Shown here: piece after piece, positions 46,788 through 55,788 of the stretch
How positions within the stretch are numbered: position 1 is the first letter of the stretch
Layout of the letters: the number at the start of each line of letters is the position of its first letter
DNA from: Nocardioides alkalitolerans DSM 16699
Lineage (GTDB): Bacteria > Actinomycetota > Actinomycetes > Propionibacteriales > Nocardioidaceae
Assembly: GCF_000426525.1 (NCBI RefSeq)
Contig: NZ_AUFN01000010.1
Span: 62,001-126,000 of the forward strand
Length of the DNA: 64,000 nucleotides
Direction: 5' to 3'
Program-made: the position numbers and the translations under genes
Notes under the pieces: generated by a model
Told to the model about the DNA's origin: nothing
What the model saw: the letters and a program-made list of their open reading frames with translations, nothing else
Database searches by the model: none

Positions 46788-47261
46788 GTGACCTGGACCG
46801 ACGCGCTCGTTGCCCTCTTCCTGCTCGTCGGGCTGCTCGGCATCGTCCTGCCGATCCTTCCCGGCTCCCTGCTCATCGCCGGGACCCTGCTGACGTGGGC
46901 CGCCCTGACCGGAGGTGCGGCCTGGGGCTGGTTCGCCGCCGCGGTCGCCGTGCTGGCGATCGGCACCACGCTGCAGTACGTCGTGCCCGGCCGCCGGCTC
47001 AAGACCGCCGGGGTGCCCAACCAGACCCTCCTGCTCGGCGCGCTGGTCGGCTTCGTGGGGTTCTTCGTCATCCCGTTCGTCGGCCTGTTCGTCGGCTTCG
47101 TCCTGGGCGTGTACACCGCGGAGGTCTCCCGCCTCGGCCGCGAGGCCGCCCGCCCGTCGACCGTCGCGGCCCTCAAGGCCGTCGCGCTCAGCATCGCCAT
47201 CGAGGCGAGCTTCGCAGTGGTGGCCGTCTCGATCTGGGTCGTCGCCGCCTTCCGGCTCTGA
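46788..47261 (+). CDS. DUF456 membrane protein
   Basis: 157 aa, four to five helices. Starts TDALVALFLLVGLLGIVLPI; GLFVGFVLGVYTAEVSRLGR is the conserved Gly-rich core of DUF456. Function unknown. GTG start with GAGGA nine nt upstream. Confidence 0.9.
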   Translation: MTWTDALVALFLLVGLLGIVLPILPGSLLIAGTLLTWAALTGGAAWGWFAAAVAVLAIGTTLQYVVPGRRLKTAGVPNQTLLLGALVGFVGFFVIPFVGLFVGFVLGVYTAEVSRLGREAARPSTVAALKAVALSIAIEASFAVVAVSIWVVAAFRL

Positions 47262-47275
47262 CCCCGTACGACGCG

Positions 47276-47310
47276 ACGACGCCCCCGGTGCGGTGCACCG
47301 GGGGCGTCGT
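47276..47310. terminator. Bidirectional hairpin terminator
   Basis: A perfect 16-bp stem (47276-47291 with 47295-47310) and a 3-nt loop lie between the convergent DUF456 and sigma-factor genes. Confidence 0.85.
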
Positions 47311-47325
47311 GGGGAGCGGGTTCGC

Positions 47326-48798
47326 TCAGTCCAGGTAGTCGCGCAGGACCTGCGAGCGCGACGGGTGACGCAGCTTGCTCATCGTCTTCGACTCGATCTG
47401 ACGGATGCGCTCGCGCGTCACGCCGTACACCTTGCCGATCTCGTCGAGCGTCTTCGGCTGGCCGTCGGTGAGGCCGAACCGCATGCTGACGACGCCCGCC
47501 TCGCGCTCGGAGAGCGTGTCGAGCACGGCGTGCAGCTGCTCCTGGAGGAGCGTGAACGAGACGGCGTCGGCCGGCACGATCGCCTCGGAGTCCTCGATGA
47601 GGTCACCGAACTCCGAGTCGCCGTCCTCGCCGAGGGGCGTGTGCAGCGAGATGGGCTCGCGGCCGTACTTCTGGACCTCGACGACCTTCTCGGGGGTCAT
47701 GTCGAGCTCCTTGGCGAGCTCCTCCGGCGTGGGCTCCCGACCCAGGTCCTGGAGCATCTGCCGCTGCACGCGCGCGAGCTTGTTGATGACCTCGACCATG
47801 TGCACCGGGATGCGGATCGTGCGGGCCTGGTCGGCCATGGCGCGGGTGATCGCCTGGCGGATCCACCACGTCGCGTACGTCGAGAACTTGTAGCCCTTGG
47901 TGTAGTCGAACTTCTCGACCGCGCGGATCAGGCCGAGGTTGCCCTCCTGGATCAGGTCCAGGAAGAGCATGCCGCGACCGGTGTAGCGCTTGGCGAGCGA
48001 GACGACGAGCCGCAGGTTGGCCTCGAGGAGGTGGTTCTTGGCGCGGCGGCCGTCCTCCGAGATCCACTCGAGCTCCTCGGCGACCTTCGCCGTGATCTTG
48101 CCGCCCTTGGCGACCTTCTCGTCGGCGAAGAGGCCGGCCTCGATGCGCTTGGCGAGCTCGACCTCCATCTCGGCGTTGAGGAGGGGGACCTTGCCGATCT
48201 GCTTCAGGTAGTCCTTGACCGGGTCGGCGGTGGCACCGGCCACCATGACCTGCTGCTCGGGCTCGTCCGTGTCGTCGGCGGCCGAGACGGTGAACGCCTG
48301 CTTCTCGTCTTCCTTGATCGTCGGGTCCGCCTTGACGTCCTTCTCGAACTGGTCGTCGGGGATGTCCGGCAGGATCTTCTTGCCGTCGGGACCCACGACC
48401 TCGACCGCGGCGGCGCCGTCGGCGACGAGCGCGACCTCCTCGCCGAGGTCGACGGGGTCGATGTCGGCGTCCTTCGCCGCAGCCTTCCTGGCGGGAGCGG
48501 CCTTCTTCGCCGCCGGGGCGGCCGCCTTCTTGGCGCGGGCCGTGGTCGTCGTCTTGCGCGTCGAGGTGGCGGCGACGGCGCGCTGGGCGCCGGCGGCGAT
48601 GTCGACCGTGATGCCGAGGGTGCTGAGGTGGCCCAGCAGCGCCTTCAGGTGGATCGGCTCGATCGCGGCTTCCTCGCTGGCCGCGCGGACCTGGTCAGGA
48701 GTCACCACTCCGGACGCCGATCCGTGCTGGACCAGGCCGGTCACTGCGGGGTGCGTGAGCACTGCAGCGGGAAGCTTCTTGCGTGCGTTCGAAGCCAC
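47326..48798 (-). CDS. rpoD: Principal RNA polymerase sigma factor (SigA/HrdB)
   Basis: 490 aa. Long N-terminal region with an Ala/Lys-rich stretch (about 70-115), region 1.2 [11 protein letters not shown], region 2 with [20 protein letters not shown] and [19 protein letters not shown], region 3, and region 4.2 [20 protein letters not shown]. Directs transcription of housekeeping genes. I choose the GTG at 48798 ([10 protein letters not shown]) because GAGAGG lies 5 nt upstream; a GTG at 48804 adds two residues. A TTGACA at 48849-48844 lacks a matching -10. Confidence 0.97.
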   Translation of the reverse strand: MASNARKKLPAAVLTHPAVTGLVQHGSASGVVTPDQVRAASEEAAIEPIHLKALLGHLSTLGITVDIAAGAQRAVAATSTRKTTTTARAKKAAAPAAKKAAPARKAAAKDADIDPVDLGEEVALVADGAAAVEVVGPDGKKILPDIPDDQFEKDVKADPTIKEDEKQAFTVSAADDTDEPEQQVMVAGATADPVKDYLKQIGKVPLLNAEMEVELAKRIEAGLFADEKVAKGGKITAKVAEELEWISEDGRRAKNHLLEANLRLVVSLAKRYTGRGMLFLDLIQEGNLGLIRAVEKFDYTKGYKFSTYATWWIRQAITRAMADQARTIRIPVHMVEVINKLARVQRQMLQDLGREPTPEELAKELDMTPEKVVEVQKYGREPISLHTPLGEDGDSEFGDLIEDSEAIVPADAVSFTLLQEQLHAVLDTLSEREAGVVSMRFGLTDGQPKTLDEIGKVYGVTRERIRQIESKTMSKLRHPSRSQVLRDYLD

Positions 48799-48938
48799 GA
48801 ACACCTCTCGTCAACGACATCGGGGCGCGGCAGAGCCAGGGACTGTCAAGAGCCGCACGGACCATGATGCCACGCCCACCCAGCGAGTACCGACCCAACC
48901 CCGCGATCGACCCTGCCGACCCCCGGACGAACGACCGA

Positions 48939-48974
48939 GGGCCACGGCCGGCGTCGCTGCGTCGGTCGTGGCCC
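48939..48974 (-). terminator. Weak hairpin after the DUF5302 gene
   Basis: GGGCCACG pairs with CGTGGCCC; further pairs are G.U in one strand and mismatched in the other. An alternative pairing ACGACCGA/TCGGTCGT overlaps it. Confidence 0.4.
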
Positions 48975-48977
48975 CCG

Positions 48978-49001
48978 GTGCGGTGGTGCGTGCGGTGGTG
49001 C
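48978..49001. repeat. 12-bp tandem duplication
   Basis: Two exact copies of GTGCGGTGGTGC in the gap between the sigma-factor gene and DUF5302. Confidence 0.8.
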
Positions 49002-49007
49002 GGTCGC

Positions 49008-49193
49008 TCAGGACCCGCCGCCCCCCGCCTTGCGTCGGTGCACCTTCGGCGCGGCTCCGCCGTCGACCTCGGAGCCGTGCGCCTTGCCCGAGCCCCCGAC
49101 GGAGTCGTCGGGGTGGTCGTGGCCCTGCTTGCGGGCCAGCGCCTCGCGCATCTTGGCCTTCAGTTCCGCTCGTGGATCAGCTGCGTCAGCCAT
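49008..49193 (-). CDS. DUF5302 small protein
   Basis: 61 aa. Begins MADAADPRAELKAKMREALA, with a charged middle (RKQGHDHPDDSVGGSGKAHG) and a basic HRRKAGGGGS end, like other DUF5302 proteins. A strong AAAGGAGG lies 7 nt before the ATG, which rejects the longer frame from 49235. Probably disordered; unknown function. Confidence 0.85.
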   Translation of the reverse strand: MADAADPRAELKAKMREALARKQGHDHPDDSVGGSGKAHGSEVDGGAAPKVHRRKAGGGGS

Positions 49194-49311
49194 GTGTGGG
49201 CCTCCTTTCGGCAGGGCATCCACCGTGCCAGACATCTGCCCCCTGCGTCGACCGCATTGCCGCGGCTATCGTCGGGGGTCATCCCGCAGCACCCCAGAGG
49301 AGATCGACCAG

Positions 49312-51054
49312 GTGGCGCACTTCCCCCAGATCGGCGACACCTTCGGCGCCTACGAGATCACCGGTGAGATCGGGCAGGGCGGCATGGGGGTCGTGTTCGC
49401 CGCCCGGCAGACGGGGCTCGACCGCACCGTCGCCCTGAAGGTGCTGGCACCGCAGTTCGCCCAGCAGGGCGACTACCGGGAGCGGTTCATCCGGGAGGCC
49501 GCGGCGCTCGCGCACCTCGACTCGCCGCACGTGATCCACGTCTACGACCACGGCGAGCACGACGGTTGCCTCTTCATCGCGACGCAGTACGTCGCGGGCG
49601 GCGACCTCGGTCGGCTGCTGCGCACCCACGGCGCGCTGCCGCTCGCGGCGGCCGCCGCCGTCACGGGCCAGATGGCCTCGGCGCTCTCGGACGCCCACCG
49701 CGTCGGCATCGTCCACCGCGACGTGAAGCCGACGAACATCCTCCTCCGGCCGGCCGGCGGGGAGCCCTTCGCCTACCTCTGCGACTTCGGCATCGCGCAG
49801 GGCGCGCAGGCCGACCTGACGGTGCCGGGCTCGGTCGCCGGCACGCTCGCCTACCTCTCCCCCGAGCGCTGCCGCGGCGAGGCCGCGACGCCCGCCAGCG
49901 ACCTCTACGCGCTCGGGTGCGTGCTCGTCGCCGCGGTGCGGGGCACGGCACCGTACGCCGGGAGCGACGTCGAGATCGGCATGCAGCACCTCCACGCGGC
50001 CGTCCCGCAGCTGCCCGGCCACGACCCCGCCACCCAGCTGCTCAACCACGTGCTCCGTCGCTCCCTGGCCAAGGCGCCGCAGGACCGCTACCCCGACGCC
50101 GACACCATGCGGGCCGACCTGCGCCGGCTGGAGCAGACGGCGGCCGGCCGGGCGCCCGGCCACTCCGGCACCGCGGGCGCCGTCATGCCGGCGGTCCCGC
50201 CGCTGCCGGCCCCGCAGGGCGGGTCCACCTGGGGAGGCGGCACGGGCCCCCACGGTCCTCTCTCCTCGGGGTCGGGCCACGTGGGGTCCGGCGCCTTCCC
50301 CGTCCAGGGCGGGCCCGCCGGGCCGCCGCGACGCCGTACGGCGCTGTGGGTCGCCGCCGCCGTCGCGGCCGTGCTCGTCATCGGTGGCGTCGTCACGGGC
50401 GTGGCCCTCACCCGCGGCGACGACACCGGCGACGAGGCGCGCCCGGACGAGGCCGCCAGCGACACCACGGGCTCCAGCACCGACGAGCCCACGGACGACC
50501 CGACCGACGACCCGACGGACGAGCCGACCAGCGACGCGCCGACGACCGGCGGCGCGGGCCCGCTCGCCGGACCGCTCCCCGCGGCCACGACGGCCGACCC
50601 CGCCGACGGCACGCTCGTCGACGCGGGCGACTTCACCTACCGGGTGCCGCAGGGCTGGGTGCAGAGCGAGCCGGTGAACCCGCAGTACTCCTCGCAGTAC
50701 ATCGCGACCGAGGTGGACGTCGACTTCTACAACAACATCAACACGATCGCGTCCGAGATCGGCACCGACGTGACGATGAACCAGGTCGCCGTCGAGACCC
50801 TGCGCCAGCTGCAGCTGACGGGCGCGACCGACGGCCTGCTCGAGGGCATCTTCGCCGTCGACGGGGTCAACGCCGCGTTCGTGACCGCGACCCTCCAGGC
50901 GGCCGCCGACGTCGACATGCGCCTGACGCAGTTCACCGCCCTCAAGGACGGCATGGCCTACACGGTCACCATCAGCCAGTCGACGTGGGCGTCGGACGAG
51001 GAGGCCGACGCCGAGGTCGGCTCCATCGTCGCGACCTTCGACTGGGCCGACTGA
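49312..51054 (+). CDS. Ser/Thr protein kinase with extracellular domain (Pkn type)
   Basis: 580 aa. Kinase domain 14-270: Gly loop GEIGQGGMGVVF, Lys43 in VALKVL, HRDVKPTN with Asp137, CDFGIAQ, PERCRGEAATPASDLYALG. Linker rich in Gly and Pro, membrane helix at about 344-366, then a Thr/Asp/Pro spacer (TDEPTDDPTDDPTDEPTS) and a C-terminal domain of about 170 aa, AGDFTYRVPQGW...STWASDEEAD, with no PASTA repeats. The helix suggests it senses an outside signal. GAGGAG lies before the GTG. A close paralogue follows. Confidence 0.93.
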   Translation: MAHFPQIGDTFGAYEITGEIGQGGMGVVFAARQTGLDRTVALKVLAPQFAQQGDYRERFIREAAALAHLDSPHVIHVYDHGEHDGCLFIATQYVAGGDLGRLLRTHGALPLAAAAAVTGQMASALSDAHRVGIVHRDVKPTNILLRPAGGEPFAYLCDFGIAQGAQADLTVPGSVAGTLAYLSPERCRGEAATPASDLYALGCVLVAAVRGTAPYAGSDVEIGMQHLHAAVPQLPGHDPATQLLNHVLRRSLAKAPQDRYPDADTMRADLRRLEQTAAGRAPGHSGTAGAVMPAVPPLPAPQGGSTWGGGTGPHGPLSSGSGHVGSGAFPVQGGPAGPPRRRTALWVAAAVAAVLVIGGVVTGVALTRGDDTGDEARPDEAASDTTGSSTDEPTDDPTDDPTDEPTSDAPTTGGAGPLAGPLPAATTADPADGTLVDAGDFTYRVPQGWVQSEPVNPQYSSQYIATEVDVDFYNNINTIASEIGTDVTMNQVAVETLRQLQLTGATDGLLEGIFAVDGVNAAFVTATLQAAADVDMRLTQFTALKDGMAYTVTISQSTWASDEEADAEVGSIVATFDWAD

Positions 51055-51104
51055 CCTCCTCGCCGCTGCGTCGTCGGCGGCGTTTGGGGGTGACCCCGTT
51101 GGGA

Positions 51105-51110
51105 TACGGT
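51105..51110 (+). promoter_or_regulatory. -10 candidate of the second kinase gene
   Basis: TACGGT with TTTGGG 16 nt upstream; leader of about 46 nt to the GTG at 51164. Confidence 0.4.
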
Positions 51111-51163
51111 CGTTCGACCCTGCAGCGCACGAGACGGGGCGAGGCGCGAGGAGGAGACCGGAC

Positions 51164-52534
51164 GTGGCGAAGTTCCCGCAGGTGGGCGACGAGTTCGGCG
51201 CCTACCGCATCACCGGTCAGATCGGCCAGGGCGGCATGGGCGTCGTCTACTCGGCCGAGCAGTCCGGGCTGGGACGCACGGTCGCGCTCAAGGTGCTCTC
51301 CCCGCAGTACGCCGCGCAGGCCGACTACCAGGAGCGCTTCGTCCGCGAGGCCACCGTGCTCGCGCGGCTCGACTCGGTCCACATCATCCACATCTACGAC
51401 CACGGCGAGCGCGACGGCTGCCTCTACATCGCCACGCAGTACGTCACCGGCGGCGACCTCGGGCAGGCGATCAAGCAGGCCGAGGGCGGGCTCCCCGTGC
51501 GGGAGGCCGCCGAGGTCGTCGCCCAGACCGCGGCGGCGCTGTACGACGCCCACCGGGCCGGCGTCATCCACCGCGACGTGAAGCCCAGCAACGTCCTGCT
51601 GCGCGACCGGTCGAGCGAGCTCCACGCCTACCTCTGCGACTTCGGCATCGCCCAGGGCGGCCAGCCCGGTCTCACCGTGGCCGGCTCGGTCGCCGGCACG
51701 ATGGGCTACATGGCGCCCGAGCGGTGCCGAGGCGAGGCCGCGACGCCGGCGAGCGACGTGTACGCGCTCGGCTGCGTGCTGTGGGCCTCCCTGGCGGGCG
51801 CCCCGCCGTACAGCGGGACGGACGTCGAGGTCGGCCTCCAGCACCTGAGCGAGCCCGTGCCGCAGTTCCGCGAGACCGACCCGACGTCGCGCATCGTGAA
51901 CGCGGTCCTGCGCCGCTCGATGGCCAAGAACCCGGCCGAGCGCTACCCGGACGCCGCGGCCGTGCGCCGTGACCTGCGGGCGATCGTCGACCGCACCCGC
52001 TCGCAGCCCGACCTGCGGCTGGTCAAGGCGACCCCGGGGGCAGCCGGGCGACCGGGCGGACTGTCGTCGCCGTCGGGCACGGGCGGCTCGCGCCCGGACC
52101 TCTCCCGCCCGAGCGGCGCCGCGGTCGGCCCCCGTCCCCGGCCACAGCCGCCGGTCGGCCCCCCGCCGCCGCCACGCCGCGCCCCGCAGGGACCGCCGCC
52201 GCGCGGGTCGTCGCCCTCCCACCCCTCGTCGCCCCAGCACCGGACGCTGCCGCCCCCACCGGCCGCTGCGGGTCGTCGCGACCTCCCGCAGCAGCCCGGC
52301 GGCCGACCGGGCGAGCCGCCCCGTCGGGGGTCGAGCGCCTCGCACCCGACGCACCCGGTACGGCCCGCGCCCCCCGGACGCCCCTCCCCCTCCGGCCGCC
52401 CGCCCGCTCGAGGCGGCGCACCCGCGCCACCGCCGTCGCGCGGCCTCCAGGGCCAGGCGCTGGCCGCCCTCGTGGTGGGCGGGCTCGTGCTGGTCGCCCT
52501 GGTCGTCGTGCTGGTCGTCGCGCTGACCCGCTGA
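51164..52534 (+). CDS. Ser/Thr protein kinase, tail-anchored paralogue
   Basis: 456 aa. Kinase domain aligns without gaps with the preceding kinase for the first 90 residues (GDEFGAYRITGQIGQGGMGV; Lys43, HRDVKPSN with Asp138, CDFGIAQ). From about 290 to 430 it is a Pro/Arg/Ser-rich linker. The last 25 residues are a membrane helix (LAALVVGGLVLVALVVVLVV) ending ALTR, so there is no extracellular domain. Likely a tandem duplicate that lost or never had the sensor. GAGGAG before the GTG. Confidence 0.93.
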   Translation: MAKFPQVGDEFGAYRITGQIGQGGMGVVYSAEQSGLGRTVALKVLSPQYAAQADYQERFVREATVLARLDSVHIIHIYDHGERDGCLYIATQYVTGGDLGQAIKQAEGGLPVREAAEVVAQTAAALYDAHRAGVIHRDVKPSNVLLRDRSSELHAYLCDFGIAQGGQPGLTVAGSVAGTMGYMAPERCRGEAATPASDVYALGCVLWASLAGAPPYSGTDVEVGLQHLSEPVPQFRETDPTSRIVNAVLRRSMAKNPAERYPDAAAVRRDLRAIVDRTRSQPDLRLVKATPGAAGRPGGLSSPSGTGGSRPDLSRPSGAAVGPRPRPQPPVGPPPPPRRAPQGPPPRGSSPSHPSSPQHRTLPPPPAAAGRRDLPQQPGGRPGEPPRRGSSASHPTHPVRPAPPGRPSPSGRPPARGGAPAPPPSRGLQGQALAALVVGGLVLVALVVVLVVALTR

Positions 52535-52553
52535 GGCACCCCCGACGTACGAC

Positions 52554-52587
52554 GCGGCGCCGCCCCGGTGGTCCGGGACGACGCCGC
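52554..52587 (-). terminator. Hairpin terminator after the acyl-CoA dehydrogenase
   Basis: A 15-bp stem (52554-52568 with 52573-52587), loop 4 nt. Two positions are G.U pairs in the minus-strand RNA but mismatches in the plus-strand RNA, so it favours the minus gene. It is flanked by direct copies of CGACGTACGAC. Confidence 0.7.
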
Positions 52588-52609
52588 GTGCGACGTACGA
52601 CGGGGCGCG

Positions 52610-53803
52610 TCAGCGCAGCTGGTACTCCTTGAGCACGGCGCGGCCGATGATCATCTTCTGGATGTCGGAGGTGCCCTCGCCGATGAGCATGAACGCGGCC
52701 TCGCGGTAGAGGCGCTCGATCTCGTACTCCTTGGAGTAGCCGTAGCCGCCGTGGATGCGGAACGACGCCTCGACGACCTCGTTGCAGTACTCCGACGCCA
52801 GCATCTTGGCCATGCCGGCCTCGACGTCGTTGCGCTGCCCGTCGTCCTTCTTGCGCGCGGCCTTGACCATCATCGTGTGGGCGGTCTCGACCTTCGTCGC
52901 CATCTCGGCCAGGCGGAAGCTGATGGCCTGGTGTTGGGCGATCGGCTTGCCGAAGGTCTCGCGCTGCTGGGCGTAGGAGATGCCGAGCTCGAAGGCCCGG
53001 TTCGCGATGCCGCAGGCCCGGGCGGCGACGTTGACGCGCCCGACCTCGACGCCGTCCATCATCTGGTAGAAGCCCTTGCCCGGCTCGCCGCCGAGGATCT
53101 GGTCGGCGGAGATCTGGTGGCCCTCGAAAATCATCTCCGTGGTGTCGATGCCCTTGTAGCCCATCTTGTCGATCTTGCCGGGCACCGTGACGCCCTGCGC
53201 GGTCTCGCCGAAGCCGGGCTCCTTCTCGACCAGGAACGTCGTCATGTTCTTGTAGACGCTCTCGGCGCCCTCGTCGGTCTTGACCAGCACCGCCACCAGG
53301 GTCGAGGACCCGCCGTTGGTCAGCCACATCTTCTGGCCGGTGATGGCGTAGCCGTCGTCGTTCTTCACGGCCTTCGTGCTGATCGCCGCCACGTCCGAGC
53401 CCAACGAGGGCTCCGACATCGAGAACGCGCCGCGCACCTCGCCCAGCGCCATCTTCGGCAGGTACTTTTGCTTCTGCTCCTCGGTGCCGTGGTGCATCAG
53501 CATGTAGGCCACGATGAAGTGGGTGTTGATGACGCCCGAGACGCTCATCCAGCCCCGCGCGATCTCCTCCACGCACAGCGCGTAGGTCAGCAGGGACTCC
53601 CCCAGCCCGCCGTACTCCTCGGGGATCATCAGGCCGAAGACGCCGAGCTCCTTGAGCCCCTCGACGATCTCCGTGGGGTACTCGTCCTTGTGCTCGAGCT
53701 CGGAGGCGACCGGGATGATCTTGTCCTCGACGAACTGGCGGACGGCCTTGACGATCTCGGTCTGGACGTCGGTGAGTCCGTCGGTCTGGCAGAGCCGGGG
53801 CAT
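52610..53803 (-). CDS. Acyl-CoA dehydrogenase
   Basis: 397 aa flavoprotein. Seen: GLMIPEEYGGLGESLLTYAL, AFSMSEPSLGSDVAAISTKA, TGQKMWLTNGG, RVNVAARACGIANRAFEL, FRIHGGYGYSKEYEIERLYR and IGEGTSDIQKMIIGR with the likely catalytic Glu. Oxidises acyl-CoA in fatty or branched-chain acid breakdown; chain specificity not readable. ATG with GGAAGGAA upstream; the longer frame adds a non-homologous 46 residues. Confidence 0.95.
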   Translation of the reverse strand: MPRLCQTDGLTDVQTEIVKAVRQFVEDKIIPVASELEHKDEYPTEIVEGLKELGVFGLMIPEEYGGLGESLLTYALCVEEIARGWMSVSGVINTHFIVAYMLMHHGTEEQKQKYLPKMALGEVRGAFSMSEPSLGSDVAAISTKAVKNDDGYAITGQKMWLTNGGSSTLVAVLVKTDEGAESVYKNMTTFLVEKEPGFGETAQGVTVPGKIDKMGYKGIDTTEMIFEGHQISADQILGGEPGKGFYQMMDGVEVGRVNVAARACGIANRAFELGISYAQQRETFGKPIAQHQAISFRLAEMATKVETAHTMMVKAARKKDDGQRNDVEAGMAKMLASEYCNEVVEASFRIHGGYGYSKEYEIERLYREAAFMLIGEGTSDIQKMIIGRAVLKEYQLR

Positions 53804-53953
53804 GGGTGTTCCTTCCGGGCGTAGGGCGTTGCTCGCGGCAGCGTAGTGCGTGGCGTCACGTCCGATGCTACTGGTCAGTAATCGAGAAGGAGAGCCCTCC
53901 ACCGGACGAATGTCACCGCTGCGGTGACCACGCTCCCCCATCGCGCGTAGCGG

Positions 53954-53959
53954 TAGCGT
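53954..53959 (+). promoter_or_regulatory. -10 box of the MgtE_N gene, leaderless type
   Basis: TAGCGT, 7 nt before the GTG at 53967. Confidence 0.5.
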
Positions 53960-53966
53960 TGCGGAC

Positions 53967-55247
53967 GTGAGCTCGACTCCCCTGCGCGTCTACGTCGCCC
54001 GACTGCTGGGCCTGCCCGTCTTCGACCCCCAGGGCGAGCAGGTCGGCAAGGTCCGCGACGTCGTCGTCGTGCTGCGCAGCGACGGTGGCGCCCCCCGTGT
54101 GGTGGGCCTGGTGACGGAGGTCTTCGGGCGCCGTCGCGTGTTCATGCCGATGACCCGGGTGCTCTCGATCGAGACCGACCACGTCACCACCACGGGCCTG
54201 CTCAACGTGCGCCGCTTCGAGCAGCGGGCCACCGAGATCCTCGTGATCGCGCAGATGCTCGACCGCCGGGTCGCGCTGCGCAACACCGACGTCGTCGGCG
54301 CCGTCTTCGACATCGCGATCGAGCAGTCGCGCACGCGGGACTGGTTCGTGAGCCGGATCGCCGTGCGCGAGGCCTCCCGCGGCTTCCGCCGTCGCGGGCA
54401 GACCCACATCGTCGAGTGGCGCGAGGTCGACGGGCTGATGCAGCGCGACGAGGCCCAGGGCGCCACGCGCCTGCTCGCCGCCCTGGACGAGATGCGCCCG
54501 GCCGACGCCGCCCGCATGATCCACGAGCTGCCGCCCGAGCGTCGCCGCACGGTCGTGCTCGCCCTGGACGACGAGCGCCTCGCCGACGTGCTGGAGGAGA
54601 TGGGCGAGGACGACCAGGTCTCGACGCTGGCCCTCCTCGACTCGGAGCGCGCCGCCGACGTGCTCGAGGAGATGTCGCCCGACGACGCGGCCGACCTCGT
54701 CGCCGGCCTGCCTGCGGACACCGCCGCCCAGCTGCTGGCGCTCATGGAGCCGGAGGACGCGGCGGACGTGCGCCGGATGATGTCCTACACCGAGGAGACC
54801 GCCGGCGCGATGATGACGCCGGAGCCGATCATCCTGGCCCCGGACGCGACGGTCGCCGACGCGCTGGCGCACGCCCGCAACCCCGACATCCCCCCGTCGC
54901 TCGCCGCCCTGGTGTTCATCTGCCGCCCGCCGCTGGAGACCCCGACGGGCAAGCTGATCGGCGCCGCCCACATCCAGCGCCTCCTGCGGGAGCCGCCGTC
55001 GTCGCTGGCGGCGGCCGCGCTGGACCAGTCCCTCGACCCGCTGCGCCCCGACGCCACCATCGACGAGGTGGCGGCGCACCTGGCGACGTACAACCTCGTC
55101 GCCGCCCCGGTCACCGACGACCAGGGCCGCCTGCTCGGCGCGGTCACCGTCGACGATCTCCTCGACCACCTGCTCCCCGAGGACTGGCGCGACCGGGCGA
55201 ACGCCCGCGCCGAGGCTCGGGCCGTCTCCCCGGAGAAGCGCGCATGA
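53967..55247 (+). CDS. PRC-barrel / MgtE N-terminal / CBS domain protein
   Basis: 426 aa. PRC-barrel-like start (ARLLGLPVFDPQGEQVGKVR), MgtE_N superhelix repeats (ALDEMRPADAARMIHELPPE, LADVLEEMGEDDQVSTLALL), then a CBS pair (AGAMMTPEPIILAPDATVAD, VAAPVTDDQGRLLGAVTVDD). The Mg2+-channel membrane domain of MgtE is missing, so this is a soluble sensor-like protein, not a transporter by itself. The DUF1003 membrane gene overlaps its stop as ATGA and may be its membrane partner. Confidence 0.9.
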   Translation: MSSTPLRVYVARLLGLPVFDPQGEQVGKVRDVVVVLRSDGGAPRVVGLVTEVFGRRRVFMPMTRVLSIETDHVTTTGLLNVRRFEQRATEILVIAQMLDRRVALRNTDVVGAVFDIAIEQSRTRDWFVSRIAVREASRGFRRRGQTHIVEWREVDGLMQRDEAQGATRLLAALDEMRPADAARMIHELPPERRRTVVLALDDERLADVLEEMGEDDQVSTLALLDSERAADVLEEMSPDDAADLVAGLPADTAAQLLALMEPEDAADVRRMMSYTEETAGAMMTPEPIILAPDATVADALAHARNPDIPPSLAALVFICRPPLETPTGKLIGAAHIQRLLREPPSSLAAAALDQSLDPLRPDATIDEVAAHLATYNLVAAPVTDDQGRLLGAVTVDDLLDHLLPEDWRDRANARAEARAVSPEKRA

Positions 55248-55777
55248 ACGCCCCCCGTGACCGCCCCCGTCTCGACACGCCCAAGGACCCCCGCCGCGGC
55301 CTGACGCGTCGCAAGTCCTACGACTCCGACACCTTCGGGGTCTTCGCCGAGCAGTTCGCCCGGTTCATGGGCACGGCGAAGTTCCTCATGTACATGACGC
55401 TGTTCGTGCTGCTGTGGGTGCTGTGGAACGTCGCCGCGCCCGGCGCGTCGAAGTTCGACCCGTACCCCTTCATCTTCCTGACGCTGATGCTGAGCCTGCA
55501 GGCGTCGTACGCCGCGCCGCTGATCCTGCTCGCCCAGAACCGGCAGGAGAACCGCGACAAGGTGATCGCCGAGCAGGACCGGCGGGCGAACGCCCGGGCC
55601 CACGCGGACATGGAGTTCCTCGCCCGCGAGGTGGCGTCGCTGCGGATGGCCGTGGGCGAGGTCGCGACCCGCGACTTCATGCGCAGCGAGCTGCGGGCCC
55701 TCCTGGCCGAGCTGCAGGACGACGAGCCGGGAACGGACTCCGAGGTCGAGGCCCGCCGCCGTGGGCGCGACGGCTAG
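55244..55777 (+). CDS. DUF1003 membrane protein
   Basis: 177 aa. Two membrane helices (LMYMTLFVLLWVLWNV and FIFLTLMLSLQASYAAPLIL) inside the DUF1003 core with LLAQNRQENRDKVIAEQDRR, and a coiled-coil C-terminus. Start overlaps the preceding stop. Unknown function; gene order with the MgtE_N protein is conserved in actinobacteria. Confidence 0.93.
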   Translation: MNAPRDRPRLDTPKDPRRGLTRRKSYDSDTFGVFAEQFARFMGTAKFLMYMTLFVLLWVLWNVAAPGASKFDPYPFIFLTLMLSLQASYAAPLILLAQNRQENRDKVIAEQDRRANARAHADMEFLAREVASLRMAVGEVATRDFMRSELRALLAELQDDEPGTDSEVEARRRGRDG

Positions 55778-55780
55778 GCT
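55775..55780 (+). promoter_or_regulatory. -10 box overlapping the DUF1003 stop codon
   Basis: TAGGCT begins with the TAG stop of DUF1003 and ends 8 nt before the mrp ATG at 55789. Confidence 0.45.
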
Positions 55781-55788
55781 GGGCGACC

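Noticed and set aside
48844..48849. TTGACA upstream of the sigma-factor gene
   Set aside because: No -10-like hexamer occurs 16-19 nt downstream, so it is not reported as a promoter.
51100..51130. tRNA T-arm-like GGTCGTTCGACC
   Set aside because: No acceptor, D or anticodon arms can be built around it; it lies in the promoter region of the second kinase.
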